From assembly GCF_003458715.1 (NCBI RefSeq), contig NZ_QRVI01000020.1, positions 1-43,175 on the forward strand: a DNA stretch of 43,175 nucleotides, read 5' to 3'. Source of the stretch: Eubacterium sp. AF22-8LB (GTDB lineage: Bacteria; Bacillota_I; Bacilli_A; Erysipelotrichales; Erysipelotrichaceae). Within the stretch, counting starts at the first letter, position 1. Each line of letters begins with the position of its first letter. The notes beneath the pieces are model-generated. The model saw only the letters and a program-made list of their open reading frames with translations. It made no database searches and was not told the DNA's origin. Positions 9,267 to 17,148 of the stretch are shown one piece after another. Both the position numbers and the translations under genes were made by a program.

Positions 9267-10146
9267 TTGTGTTCACCTTCTTAGGCCAAGCACGAAACAA
9301 CATCAACAGGATTGTTAAGCTACCAAGTACAAAGGCAATATCCATACAATAGATTCCAATACTTGTTGTGGCATATACAGCACTAACATAAACCAATACC
9401 ACAAAACTGATACCACTACCAATTAACACACACGCAACAGGAATCATAGCCAAGACTAGAATCACCTTTAATACATCCGATTCGATAGAACGTGATTTTC
9501 GTTCATGATATAAAGGTCGGTTGGGAGTTGGAGGTAAATCATTCCCTTTTATATTGTCATTCCAAGTCTCTTTTATATCATCCATCACTCCAACGCTTTG
9601 ATTATGATAACGATAGCGTTCAATTCTTTTAGCCATAACCTTAACGAAGAAATAAATTGCCATACATAAATATATAATTCTGCATAGACCCAACAAAAAG
9701 TCTGTAACCCCATAGAATCCTACAAAGAAGGAGAAAATCAGAGATAAACACAAATTACATAGTGCCTCTACAATAATAACTTTGCCAATCCATAAAATGA
9801 AAACCAATACAATCGCATCAAAGAAGATATGGAAGATTTCATTCATCGAAAAATTACCAAGTCTAGAAAATAATTCCTCCATTTTCGCATATACCTTATC
9901 GATTGTTTTATCCGCCTTACTTGATAGTGGATCCATCGAATCTGTATTGATTTTATAGGCATCTAATATTTCTTTAACAAGCTCATCTACATCTCCAAAG
10001 CCTGCAACAGCCTCTTCTTCAGATACTCCACTTGCCATCTTATCATCAATATAAGTCCCATATTCCAATAGGATATCTTCTCTTTCTTTATCATTTACCA
10101 AAGATAATTTTTGATTTAAAATGTCCAGAAACTCTTTCTTTAACAT
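9259..10146 (-). CDS. HAAS/DUF1700 domain membrane protein
   Basis: 295 residues. The N-terminal ~70 residues match the HAAS (DUF1700) helical domain: FLDILNQKL, DILLEYGTYIDDK, EEEAVAGFGDVDELVKEIL. Four or five membrane helices follow (about 110-135, 140-165, 170-190, 225-250, 255-280). HAAS proteins are typically encoded next to PadR regulators and are thought to sense or adjust envelope state; no enzymatic role is known. The gene begins one base after the PadR stop with a strong AAAGGAG site. The order PadR-HAAS-anchored protein is a standard Firmicutes envelope-response cassette. Confidence 0.85.
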   Translation of the reverse strand: MLKKEFLDILNQKLSLVNDKEREDILLEYGTYIDDKMASGVSEEEAVAGFGDVDELVKEILDAYKINTDSMDPLSSKADKTIDKVYAKMEELFSRLGNFSMNEIFHIFFDAIVLVFILWIGKVIIVEALCNLCLSLIFSFFVGFYGVTDFLLGLCRIIYLCMAIYFFVKVMAKRIERYRYHNQSVGVMDDIKETWNDNIKGNDLPPTPNRPLYHERKSRSIESDVLKVILVLAMIPVACVLIGSGISFVVLVYVSAVYATTSIGIYCMDIAFVLGSLTILLMLFRAWPKKVNTNA

Positions 10147-10461
10147 CTACTTTTCTCCTTTCAAATAAGTATTTACACTACATGAAAAATTTGTCCACTC
10201 CTCTAATAAAGCTGAATATCTTTCAAGGCCTAAACTTGTGATATGATAATACTTTCTTGGCGGACCCTCTGTAGATTCTTTTAAATACGATTCTAATAAA
10301 CGATCATTAGATAATCGTTTCAATAAAGGATAAATTGTACCTTCATTGACTTGAATCACCTCATTTATTTTAGAAACTAACTGATATCCATATAGATCAT
10401 CGGCCACGATTGCTTTTAACACAATCAGCTCTAGAACACCCTTCTTAAACTGAGTATTCAT
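10147..10461 (-). CDS. PadR family transcriptional regulator
   Basis: About 104 residues, a PadR winged helix. Seen: KKGVLELIVLKAI, DLYGYQLVSKI, EGTIYPLLKRL (recognition helix), GPPRKYYHITSLG (wing). The ATG at 10461 is preferred to the GTG at 10470 because GGGTGAGG lies just upstream. It overlaps the flavodoxin-like gene by 17 nt. PadR proteins of this subfamily usually repress their own operon and release DNA on ligand binding. A dyad overlaps the operon promoter (10888-10920) and is the likely operator. Confidence 0.92.
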   Translation of the reverse strand: MNTQFKKGVLELIVLKAIVADDLYGYQLVSKINEVIQVNEGTIYPLLKRLSNDRLLESYLKESTEGPPRKYYHITSLGLERYSALLEEWTNFSCSVNTYLKGEK

Positions 10462-10861
10462 GTACCTCACCCTTACTCTTTCCTATCAAAGACGGTTGAA
10501 ACATATCGACATATACCTTCTCCATCATCGATAATGATAATCCATGAATAGACTGCACATATGTAAATGCTTCATTTCGAATCTTGTTTTTATATCTCAG
10601 CTTCATTTCATATGCCTCATTATATTCAATTGCTCCTACGCCAATGATTTTTACACACATAAATAATTTTGAAGCTTTATTCAAACCTACAATTTTTCCG
10701 TTACGAATCCATCCACAAAAATAAACAGGAATATTCTGAAAACTATATCCCGAAATATGATCAATGGAAATTACTGGAAGACTATATTTTTTACCCAAGC
10801 ATTGTGCGTATTCTTTGGTTGCACCATGCTTAGAACAATAAATAACTGCTCTTGGCTGCAT
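10445..10861 (-). CDS. Flavodoxin-like domain protein, first gene of the PadR operon
   Basis: About 138 residues. The start is set at the ATG at 10861, preceded by GAGAGGTG. The N-terminus (RAVIYCSKHGATKEYAQCLG) is the pattern of a flavodoxin phosphate-binding loop, as in flavodoxins and HemG-type protoporphyrinogen oxidases. YFCGWIRNGKIVG fits the strand-loop that normally contacts FMN. It is slightly shorter than HemG (~180), and the C-terminal half is not conserved enough to name. It could be an FMN-dependent redox protein or a non-binding relative. Co-transcription with PadR hints at a redox or envelope-stress role (inference). Confidence 0.65.
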   Translation of the reverse strand: MQPRAVIYCSKHGATKEYAQCLGKKYSLPVISIDHISGYSFQNIPVYFCGWIRNGKIVGLNKASKLFMCVKIIGVGAIEYNEAYEMKLRYKNKIRNEAFTYVQSIHGLSLSMMEKVYVDMFQPSLIGKSKGEVHEYSV

Positions 10862-10881
10862 TCTATCACCTCTCAACTATT

Positions 10882-10910
10882 ATGATATACACACTACCTT
10901 GGATTGTCAA
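10882..10910 (-). promoter_or_regulatory. Sigma-A promoter of the PadR operon
   Basis: TTGACA (10905-10910), 17-bp spacer, TATCAT (10882-10887), read leftwards. It ends about 20 bp before the flavodoxin-like start codon. Confidence 0.85.
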
Positions 10911-10920
10911 GTACTGTGTA
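10888..10920. promoter_or_regulatory. Dyad over the -35 box, candidate PadR operator
   Basis: Arms TACACACTAC (10888-10897) and GTACTGTGTA (10911-10920) pair at 9 of 10 positions around a 13-bp centre containing the -35 box. The arm centres are 23 bp apart, suitable for a PadR dimer. Binding is inferred from position and symmetry. Confidence 0.5.
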
Positions 10921-10968
10921 ATATGAATAACATAAGGCATGTTAAACAACATAATATAATATATAAAA

Positions 10969-10989
10969 GGAGCAGATTTTCTCTGCTCT
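10969..10989 (-). terminator. Terminator of the leucine-rich-repeat gene
   Basis: GGAGCAGA/TCTGCTCT stem with a 5-nt loop, then CTTTTATATATTATATT on the minus strand. It lies about 75 bp after the stop codon, across AT-rich DNA with no other gene. Confidence 0.6.
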
Positions 10990-11064
10990 CTAGTTATTCT
11001 ATATTTTTTTAGATATAAATATGTTTCAATATGTCATTTATGTTTTATATAAAGCATATTTTAC

Positions 11065-12507
11065 TTAATCCGTAAATTTTTCGTAGAACTCCATGCTTTC
11101 TAATACGCTTGTATCCTGGATTGGATTATCATCTAATCTAAGTGCTTCTAATAATTCTAGATTCTTTAATGGAGTTACATCAGTAACGTAATTTGCTTTT
11201 AAAGTTAAAGAACGTAAATATTTAAGTTTTGACAATGGAGTCAAATCCGTAATCGCATTGTGATCTAGACGTAAATAAGAAATAAATTCTAGATTTTCTA
11301 ATGGAGTCAAATCTTCAATAACATTATTATATAGATCAACATCGCATAAGTTTGTTAGCTCAGTTAATGGCTTCAAATCCTTAACATTATTGTTTTCCAA
11401 AGAGATGATTTCAAGCTGCTTCATATCCTTCAAACAAGTAATATCCTTAATTTGGTTACGACCCACATTTAATTCAACCATATCCTTCGAATCTTTTAAA
11501 ATACGAATATCTTTAATGCGGTTTGTGAATAGATTTAAGTGTTTTAATTGATGCGCATTCTTTAAGAAATTAATTTCTGTTAATTGACAGAACTTCGCAT
11601 CAAGCTTTTCTAAGTGCTCTACATTAGTAAATTTTTCTAAATTCTTCAAACGATTCTTAGAAACATTCAATGCCTTTAAATCACCCAAGCTATTCAATAA
11701 AGCCATATCCTTAAAGCCTGTTTGTTCCATAGATAATTCTTCTAAATGGCTCAATTCCTTTAAGAATGTAAAGTGTTCTGGTTCATTATAAGAAATGTTC
11801 AATGATTTTAGATTTGAAAATTCTTTTAATACAGAATAATCCTTTAAATATGGACAATTCGCAACATTTAATTTTTTTAAGTTCTTCATTGACAACAATG
11901 GACTTAAATCGGACATTAAGTTAGTATTTAAATCTAATTCTTCGATATTTGAAAGATATGTTAAATCTTCAATGTTAAATAAACGCATACAACCCATGTC
12001 GAGTTTCTTCAATTTCTTAAGTACACCTAAAATCGCATAACTAAAAGGACCATTTTCTGTATTGATATGAACCTCTTCTAGTTTTTTACAGTGTTCTAAA
12101 TAAATCAAACTATCTACTTTTGCCTTAGAAAGATTTAGCACTTCCAAATCGATCATTGCAGCAACACTAGAAATATCCATTGTATATAGATTATTTCTTG
12201 ATACATTCAATTTTTTCAATTGTCGAAAGCCATGTAAAGCCTGTAAATCTCTCAACTGATTTCGAGACACATCTAAACAAACTAAATTATGTAAATCACG
12301 GATTGGGTCCAATGTTTGTAATGCATTGTTGCTCGCATTCAAAGTTTCTAGATTTTCAGCATACTGCAAACCCTCTAAGCTTTTTATTTCATGATCCTGT
12401 ACTTCTAGATGGATCAAGTTCTTCATTAAATCTTCCGTTAGTTCTTCTTCTTTAACACGTAATGTACGTGCTACTACGCTACGTAAAGCATCATCTTGAA
12501 TAAGCAT
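11065..12507 (-). CDS. Leucine-rich repeat protein, internalin-type repeats, no signal peptide
   Basis: 480 residues from the ATG at 12507, which lies 11 nt after AAGGAGG; an ATG at 12516 is only 2 nt from the site. Upstream in-frame codons precede the -10 box and are unlikely to be used. After a short N-terminal segment (LIQDDALRSVVARTLRV) the protein is almost entirely about 18 tandem 21-22-residue LRRs of the internalin type (L-x-x-L-x-x-L-x-L-x-x-N-x-I-x-D-L). It ends without an anchor, cell-wall motif or second domain. Internalins are normally exported; this one shows no signal peptide or membrane helix, so it is probably a cytosolic protein-protein interaction scaffold or leaves by a non-Sec route. 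Single-gene unit. Confidence 0.85.
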   Translation of the reverse strand: MLIQDDALRSVVARTLRVKEEELTEDLMKNLIHLEVQDHEIKSLEGLQYAENLETLNASNNALQTLDPIRDLHNLVCLDVSRNQLRDLQALHGFRQLKKLNVSRNNLYTMDISSVAAMIDLEVLNLSKAKVDSLIYLEHCKKLEEVHINTENGPFSYAILGVLKKLKKLDMGCMRLFNIEDLTYLSNIEELDLNTNLMSDLSPLLSMKNLKKLNVANCPYLKDYSVLKEFSNLKSLNISYNEPEHFTFLKELSHLEELSMEQTGFKDMALLNSLGDLKALNVSKNRLKNLEKFTNVEHLEKLDAKFCQLTEINFLKNAHQLKHLNLFTNRIKDIRILKDSKDMVELNVGRNQIKDITCLKDMKQLEIISLENNNVKDLKPLTELTNLCDVDLYNNVIEDLTPLENLEFISYLRLDHNAITDLTPLSKLKYLRSLTLKANYVTDVTPLKNLELLEALRLDDNPIQDTSVLESMEFYEKFTD

Positions 12508-12534
12508 AAAACACATGCCCTCCTTTATATATCC

Positions 12535-12540
12535 ATTATA
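12535..12540 (-). promoter_or_regulatory. -10 box of the LRR gene
   Basis: Consensus TATAAT on the minus strand, about 10 bp before the ribosome-binding site. The -35 region (TAGTTA at 17 bp) is weak. Its position rules out the longer N-terminus of the LRR frame. Confidence 0.5.
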
Positions 12541-12700
12541 ATCAAATTTTGAGACAATAACTATAATAAATAACATTTTTTTAACAAACTTAACTTTGCT
12601 TAACATTCACAGATACGATTCCATGTTGGTTTATTGAATGAATAATCATTTAAATCTAACCAAAAATGTTTTACTTTTCTTTAAGAAAGAGCTTTTTTTG

Positions 12701-12729
12701 ATGACATTGTGTCAAGAAAATGCTAAAAT
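12701..12729 (+). promoter_or_regulatory. Promoter of the cold-shock gene
   Basis: ATGACA (12701-12706), 17-bp spacer, TAAAAT (12724-12729) preceded by TGC (extended -10). A perfect TGACA-TTG-TGTCA dyad (12702-12714) overlaps the -35 box. Confidence 0.75.
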
Positions 12730-12735
12730 GTAAGC

Positions 12736-12840
12736 AGTTAAGGATTAGACTCATATTCTGATTGTGATAAATGCTAATGTATGCAAATACTTTCTATTTT
12801 AACGGTCAAAGGATATTGGCTTAGTCCAGGAGGTATAGGC
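12736..12840 (+). promoter_or_regulatory. Long 5' leader of the cold-shock mRNA
   Basis: About 105 nt separate the predicted transcription start from the ATG. Long leaders are typical of csp genes, whose mRNA structure responds to temperature. I cannot fold it reliably, but no other gene explains the space. An in-frame ATG at 12781 lacks a ribosome-binding site. Confidence 0.5.
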
Positions 12841-13053
12841 ATGAGCACAGGTAAAGTTAAATGGTTTAACGCTGAAAAAGGGTACGGATTCATTACTAGT
12901 GAAGAAGGAAAAGATGTATTCGTACACTATTCATCAATTAATTCTGATGGATTTAAAACATTAGAAGAAGGACAAACTGTTACTTATGATGTTGTTGAAA
13001 GTGATCGTGGTCAACAAGCTAACAATGTCACAGTTGTAGATACAGCTGCGTAA
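12841..13053 (+). CDS. csp: Cold-shock protein (CSD family)
   Basis: 70 residues, the normal size of a single cold-shock domain. It binds single-stranded RNA and DNA and acts as an RNA chaperone. RNP1 is visible as KGYGFIT and RNP2 as VFVHYSSI, and GKVKWFNAEKGYGFI is the classic N-terminus. The ATG at 12841 has AGGAGG 7 nt upstream (12828-12833). Monocistronic, with a long leader before it and a strong terminator after it. Confidence 0.97.
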   Translation: MSTGKVKWFNAEKGYGFITSEEGKDVFVHYSSINSDGFKTLEEGQTVTYDVVESDRGQQANNVTVVDTAA

Positions 13054-13069
13054 TAATTTGTTCTAATTA

Positions 13070-13090
13070 GCGCACAAAGTGCGCTTTTTT
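13070..13090 (+). terminator. Terminator of the cold-shock gene
   Basis: GCGCAC-AAA-GTGCGC perfect stem followed by six T residues, 16 bp after the stop codon. Confidence 0.95.
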
Positions 13091-13109
13091 CATGAAAGAG
13101 AGGGATTTT

Positions 13110-13580
13110 ATGTTAGAGCGATACGAAAAAGTTAAAGAATATGTATATAGTCAATACGCAAAAATCTATAATGAAGATTTAAAGATTGCCGCCCTTACCC
13201 ATACGGCAAGTGTCGATTTATCCATCACATTCATTGCCATGGCACGCGGTACCAATCTTGAACGCGCTAAGGTAGCCGCTCTTTTTCATGATTATGCACA
13301 ATTTATTGATAATTGTCCCCATTCTCAACATGCCAAATTATCAAGTCTTCATGCATACAAATATCTAAAGGAATGTGGCTTATTTAAGACAACTGAAATT
13401 GATGATATCACATATGCGATACGCCAACATTCAAAAAAGGAATCCTTTGATTCCCCATTATGTGAAGCTTTGAAGGATGCGGATGTTCTCGCAAGATTTT
13501 TAGAAAACCCTGAAAAAGAAGTGACAGGAATGAAAAGACAGCGCCTGCTAAATGCCTGCGCTGATATTCAAAGTCATTAG
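13110..13580 (+). CDS. HD-domain metal-dependent phosphohydrolase-like protein
   Basis: 156 residues from the ATG at 13110 (AGAGGG 5 nt upstream; the ATG at 13092 has no site). HD-superfamily residues are seen: His in LTHTASV, the HD pair in ALFHDYAQF, His in RQHSKK and the final Asp in KDADVLARF. Such stand-alone small HD proteins hydrolyse nucleotides or other phosphate esters; the substrate is unknown. It has no promoter that I can separate from the csp terminator, so it may depend on read-through. Its stop codon overlaps that of the convergent gene by 3 nt. Confidence 0.8.
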   Translation: MLERYEKVKEYVYSQYAKIYNEDLKIAALTHTASVDLSITFIAMARGTNLERAKVAALFHDYAQFIDNCPHSQHAKLSSLHAYKYLKECGLFKTTEIDDITYAIRQHSKKESFDSPLCEALKDADVLARFLENPEKEVTGMKRQRLLNACADIQSH

Positions 13581-14620
13581 AATTTTTGATAATACAGTTC
13601 GACACTTGCATCGAGCTGTTTTTTTAATTGATTGAAAGCCTTCATAAACAAATCTTTATCATAAATAATCCAATCAATATAAGAGAAACTCTTTCCTATA
13701 GCCCCTCCTACTACTTTTCCTGCATGCACCTTTGAAATCGCTACATCCAATTCTTTTGAAAGCTTTTGACGATACAATGCATCCTCTTTATTATGGAAAG
13801 GATTGGAATAATATACATAACCAAATTCTCCATCCTTACTTGATAGATCTGCCAAAACCTCTTCCTTTTCCTCAATTGTTTGTTCAACTAATAAAGGATG
13901 TGTTGTAAAAATCAGCTTCATATCCTTTCTTAATGCATCGTGCGCAAAATCCTGGATTGGCTGATATACGGAATAAATATCAATTGGTTTTTCATATTCT
14001 TTCCAATGATTTTTTTGAACAAGATTCATGATCACTTCATAAAAATCAACCATCTGACAAAATTTCATATCTGAATCTGGCGTATCTATAAAATCCACAC
14101 GACAAATATAAGCTTCATAAGCCAATTCACCAATCGCAAGTTCTAATAAATACATACTCATTTCTTTTTTGTTTTCAGGATTTCCAATCAAACCAAAACC
14201 AGGACAATACACCTTACAATCTAGCATATCATTTTCAATTTGATAGAAAACATGAAAATCTGCCAAAGTATATTCTTCATTCTTGATTTGCACCATAGCC
14301 TGAATCGCCTTTTGCGACATAGGCGGCAAGGTTGCATTCATGATCCATTTCTTTTGAATTTCTTTAGGTGCAATATCAACTAACATTTGACATAAATATT
14401 GTGTTGTTTTATTTGGACCTGTATCAAAGGTCATCTCAAAAGAATCATAAAAACTTTCGACAAAGAAATGGGCACCACTAATTTCCATTACCTCTTCATC
14501 AAGTTCTTGAATGATCTCATTTAATTCTTCATACTGTTCAGCCTTTAAATATTTTATAATCGCACTCTGCTTTTGGTCAAAATGCTTCCAAAACGCTAAA
14601 CCATTTGTATAAGCACTCAT
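13577..14620 (-). CDS. Uncharacterised cytosolic protein
   Basis: 347 residues, acidic, with no signal peptide or membrane helix. The start has an AAAGGAAG site. It appears to have two halves: residues 1-230 contain SGAHFFVESFYDSFEMTFD and a repeated pattern of amphipathic strands and helices, and the C-terminal part contains GEFGYVYYSNPFHNKEDALY and ASVELYYQKF. I do not recognise a family. It is the last gene of the suf operon (17-nt gap to the SGNH gene), so it is probably co-transcribed with Fe-S assembly genes. Its stop overlaps the convergent HD gene, leaving no intergenic terminator. Confidence 0.7.
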   Translation of the reverse strand: MSAYTNGLAFWKHFDQKQSAIIKYLKAEQYEELNEIIQELDEEVMEISGAHFFVESFYDSFEMTFDTGPNKTTQYLCQMLVDIAPKEIQKKWIMNATLPPMSQKAIQAMVQIKNEEYTLADFHVFYQIENDMLDCKVYCPGFGLIGNPENKKEMSMYLLELAIGELAYEAYICRVDFIDTPDSDMKFCQMVDFYEVIMNLVQKNHWKEYEKPIDIYSVYQPIQDFAHDALRKDMKLIFTTHPLLVEQTIEEKEEVLADLSSKDGEFGYVYYSNPFHNKEDALYRQKLSKELDVAISKVHAGKVVGGAIGKSFSYIDWIIYDKDLFMKAFNQLKKQLDASVELYYQKF

Positions 14621-14637
14621 TGATAATCTTCCTTTCT

Positions 14638-15258
14638 TTATAATTCTTTGATTACTGAAATCAAAGCATCTGCCACAAGCTTATGGCCACTTTCATCCAT
14701 ATGAATTCCATCCAAGCTTCCAGCTACTGCATGTGTATCGATAACTTTCACATCTAATCCAGAACATCCCTTTTCCAAATAAGGCTTTGTGTTATTTAAA
14801 ATCTCAAAACCATTTTGACCAAAGTTAGACTTTGTTCTTTCATTCTTTAATCCATCTATATTCATTTTGGGTGGACAAACCACAAAAAACTGAGGTATAT
14901 TAGATCCATCACGATAAATTTCTGGATTTAAAGCTTTATACATCAATGTACGAATCCCCTTCTCAATTGAAATACTATTTGTTGAAAACTGACGCTTCGC
15001 ATCATTCGTACCTAACATAATGAACACGACATCAACAGGCGCATGTGTCTTTAATACCATTGATATCATTTTTGCACCATTTCGATCTTCATCATACGGA
15101 TCATCTAAGCATAGTGTTCTTCCACATAGACCTTCCTCAATGATTTCATGTTCACTAAACGCTTGTTTTATCATCTGTGTAAAACGATTCTTTTGTCTAG
15201 ATGCATCCTTTGCATCATATCCCCACGTATTACTATCTCCATAGAATAATATTTTCAT
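14638..15258 (-). CDS. SGNH/GDSL family hydrolase (esterase-like)
   Basis: 206 residues, cytosolic. The four blocks are visible: block I FYGDSNTWGYD (catalytic Ser), the Gly region GLCGRTLCLDD, block III MLGTNDAKRQF (oxyanion Asn) and block V DGIHMDESGH (Asp-x-x-His). This pattern matches arylesterase/acyl-hydrolase members such as TesA-like or acetyl-xylan-esterase-like enzymes. The physiological substrate is unknown. The start overlaps the cyclo-ligase stop by 4 nt (ATGA), so it is translated with the folate gene. Confidence 0.88.
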   Translation of the reverse strand: MKILFYGDSNTWGYDAKDASRQKNRFTQMIKQAFSEHEIIEEGLCGRTLCLDDPYDEDRNGAKMISMVLKTHAPVDVVFIMLGTNDAKRQFSTNSISIEKGIRTLMYKALNPEIYRDGSNIPQFFVVCPPKMNIDGLKNERTKSNFGQNGFEILNNTKPYLEKGCSGLDVKVIDTHAVAGSLDGIHMDESGHKLVADALISVIKEL

Positions 15259-15761
15259 CGCAATATCCTCGTTTCTGTTATGATCATATCCAATGGAACA
15301 TCCATCGCTTTAACTTCAAATTCCATTTCCTGTACATCAAAAGCTACACCAATCTTTAATGCAGGACGATCCTTTAAATACCTGTCATAATATCCTTTTC
15401 CATATCCCATACGATAATTTTTAAAGAATCCAACAACAGGTACAAGAATCACATCCAAATCTTTTTCTTCATGAATTCCAATGGGTTCAATTGTTGAAAA
15501 CTTTCCCTGTATTTTTTCTTCGTGATCCGAATAAAACGCAATCGTTACATCATCTAACATTTTAGGAATATAAAGATCAAATTGATCCTTTATAAAAGAA
15601 TATACATCCACTTCATTACGAATCGATATATATATACCTATTTTTCCTTTTAAAAAAGGCAAAACACAATTTGTGATTGCCTTTTCTTTTAAAAGTCTTT
15701 CTGTTTTTGATAATGAACTACGCCTTTGAATACAAAGTTTACGCTTATCCAATGCTGTCAC
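15255..15761 (-). CDS. 5-formyltetrahydrofolate cyclo-ligase
   Basis: 168 residues, slightly short for the family (~180-200). It converts 5-formyl-THF with ATP to 5,10-methenyl-THF, returning the storage folate to the one-carbon pool. Seen: the N-terminal RKLCIQRRSSLS and the signature MGYGKGYYDRYL near residue 120, followed by IGVAFDVQEM and VPLDMIITE. The start is GTG at 15761, overlapping the end of sufB by 17 nt; a TTG at 15752 is possible. Its position after suf genes suggests co-expression only. Confidence 0.9.
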   Translation of the reverse strand: MTALDKRKLCIQRRSSLSKTERLLKEKAITNCVLPFLKGKIGIYISIRNEVDVYSFIKDQFDLYIPKMLDDVTIAFYSDHEEKIQGKFSTIEPIGIHEEKDLDVILVPVVGFFKNYRMGYGKGYYDRYLKDRPALKIGVAFDVQEMEFEVKAMDVPLDMIITETRILR

Positions 15762-17148
15762 TCATATCTAGTTTCAACATTTGATTTAATTCAACCGCAT
15801 ATTCCATTGGAAGCTCTCTTGTGAATGGTTCTAGAAATCCCATTACAATCATTTCTGTTGCCTGAGAACGAGTCAAACCACGAGACATTAAATAGAACAA
15901 TTGCTCTTCACTAATATTTGAAACTGTAGCCTCATGCTCAATTTGTGACGTATCATTATAGGATACATTCATTGGAACTGTATCACTACGCGATTTCTTA
16001 TCTAAAATCAATGTATCACATTCCACCTTGCTTTTCGCATAAGCTGCATTTTTTGAATGTGTAACCCATCCACGATAGTTTACTTCACCACCATTACGAG
16101 CAATTGATTTTGAAATAATCGTACTTGAAGTATGTGGTGCTAAATGAATCATTTTACTACCTGCATCCTGGATTTGATTTTCCCCCGCTACCGCAATAGA
16201 AATCGTTGTTCCTTTTGCGTATGGTTCAGCTAAAATACATGCTGGATATTTCATGTTTACATGTGAACCCACGTTTCCATCGATCCATTCCATATGCCCA
16301 TTTTCATATACCTTAGCGCGCTTTGTAACTAAGTTCAAGATATTACTTGACCAGTTTTGAACTGTTGAATAACGACACTTTGCATTTTTATGTACGTAAA
16401 TTTCTACGACTGCCGCATGTAAAGAATCCTTTGAATAAGTTGGTGCTGTACATCCTTCTACATAATGTACATCAGCTCCTTCATCTACAATAATCAAAGT
16501 TCTTTCGAACTGTCCCATCGACATAGAGTTGATACGGAAATAAGATTGTAAAGGCTTCTCTAACTTTACACCCTTTGGTACATAAATAAAGGATCCACCA
16601 GACCATACAGCCGTATTTAATGCTGCATATTTGTTATCTGTATATGGAACTAATTTTCCAAAATATTCCTTTAATAAATCTGGACATGTTCTTAATGCAG
16701 AATCTGTATCTAAGAAAATAACACCCTTTTCTTCGACCTCTTCTAACATGTTGTGATAAACAACTTCACTCTCATATTGTGTTGAAACTCCCGCTAAAAA
16801 CTTTTGTTCCGCTTCTGGAATTCCTAACTTATCAAACGTATTACGAATTGTATCTGGCACTTCATCCCATGATTTTTCTTGTTTATCACTTGGCTTGATG
16901 TAATATGTATAATCATCAAAGTCAATTTCGCTTAAATCAGGACCCCAATTTGGGTTTTTTTGTTCAACAAAAGAATGATACGCATCTAAACGAAGCTGTA
17001 ACATCCATTCTGGTTCCTTCTTAATTTTAGAAATTGTACGAACCGTATCTTCTGTTAAACCCTTTTGTGTTTTATAAACACTGACATCTTCATCATGAAA
17101 TCCATATTCATATTCACTAGAAAGTGCGATATCTTTTTCTTTACTCAT
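15745..17148 (-). CDS. sufB: Fe-S cluster assembly scaffold protein SufB
   Basis: About 467 residues. Central part of the SufBCD complex on which Fe-S clusters are built. Seen: the family N-terminus (GLTEDTVRTISKIKKEPEWML), NPNWGPDLSEIDFDDYTYY, the beta-helix core, and near the C-terminus NVSYNDTSQIEHEATVS and EQLFYLMSRGL. The ATG at 17148 is preferred to the GTG at 17163, since AGTGAGG lies upstream. It overlaps sufU by 8 nt. Last suf gene of the operon. Confidence 0.96.
   Translation of the reverse strand: MSKEKDIALSSEYEYGFHDEDVSVYKTQKGLTEDTVRTISKIKKEPEWMLQLRLDAYHSFVEQKNPNWGPDLSEIDFDDYTYYIKPSDKQEKSWDEVPDTIRNTFDKLGIPEAEQKFLAGVSTQYESEVVYHNMLEEVEEKGVIFLDTDSALRTCPDLLKEYFGKLVPYTDNKYAALNTAVWSGGSFIYVPKGVKLEKPLQSYFRINSMSMGQFERTLIIVDEGADVHYVEGCTAPTYSKDSLHAAVVEIYVHKNAKCRYSTVQNWSSNILNLVTKRAKVYENGHMEWIDGNVGSHVNMKYPACILAEPYAKGTTISIAVAGENQIQDAGSKMIHLAPHTSSTIISKSIARNGGEVNYRGWVTHSKNAAYAKSKVECDTLILDKKSRSDTVPMNVSYNDTSQIEHEATVSNISEEQLFYLMSRGLTRSQATEMIVMGFLEPFTRELPMEYAVELNQMLKLDMSDSIG

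Noticed and set aside
10445..10861. Full protoporphyrinogen oxidase HemG
   Set aside because: The flavodoxin-like start is clear, but the protein is shorter and the C-terminal half lacks recognisable HemG features.
12781..12840. In-frame N-terminal extension of the cold-shock protein
   Set aside because: The 70-residue form is the complete domain and has AGGAGG at the right distance; the upstream ATG has none.
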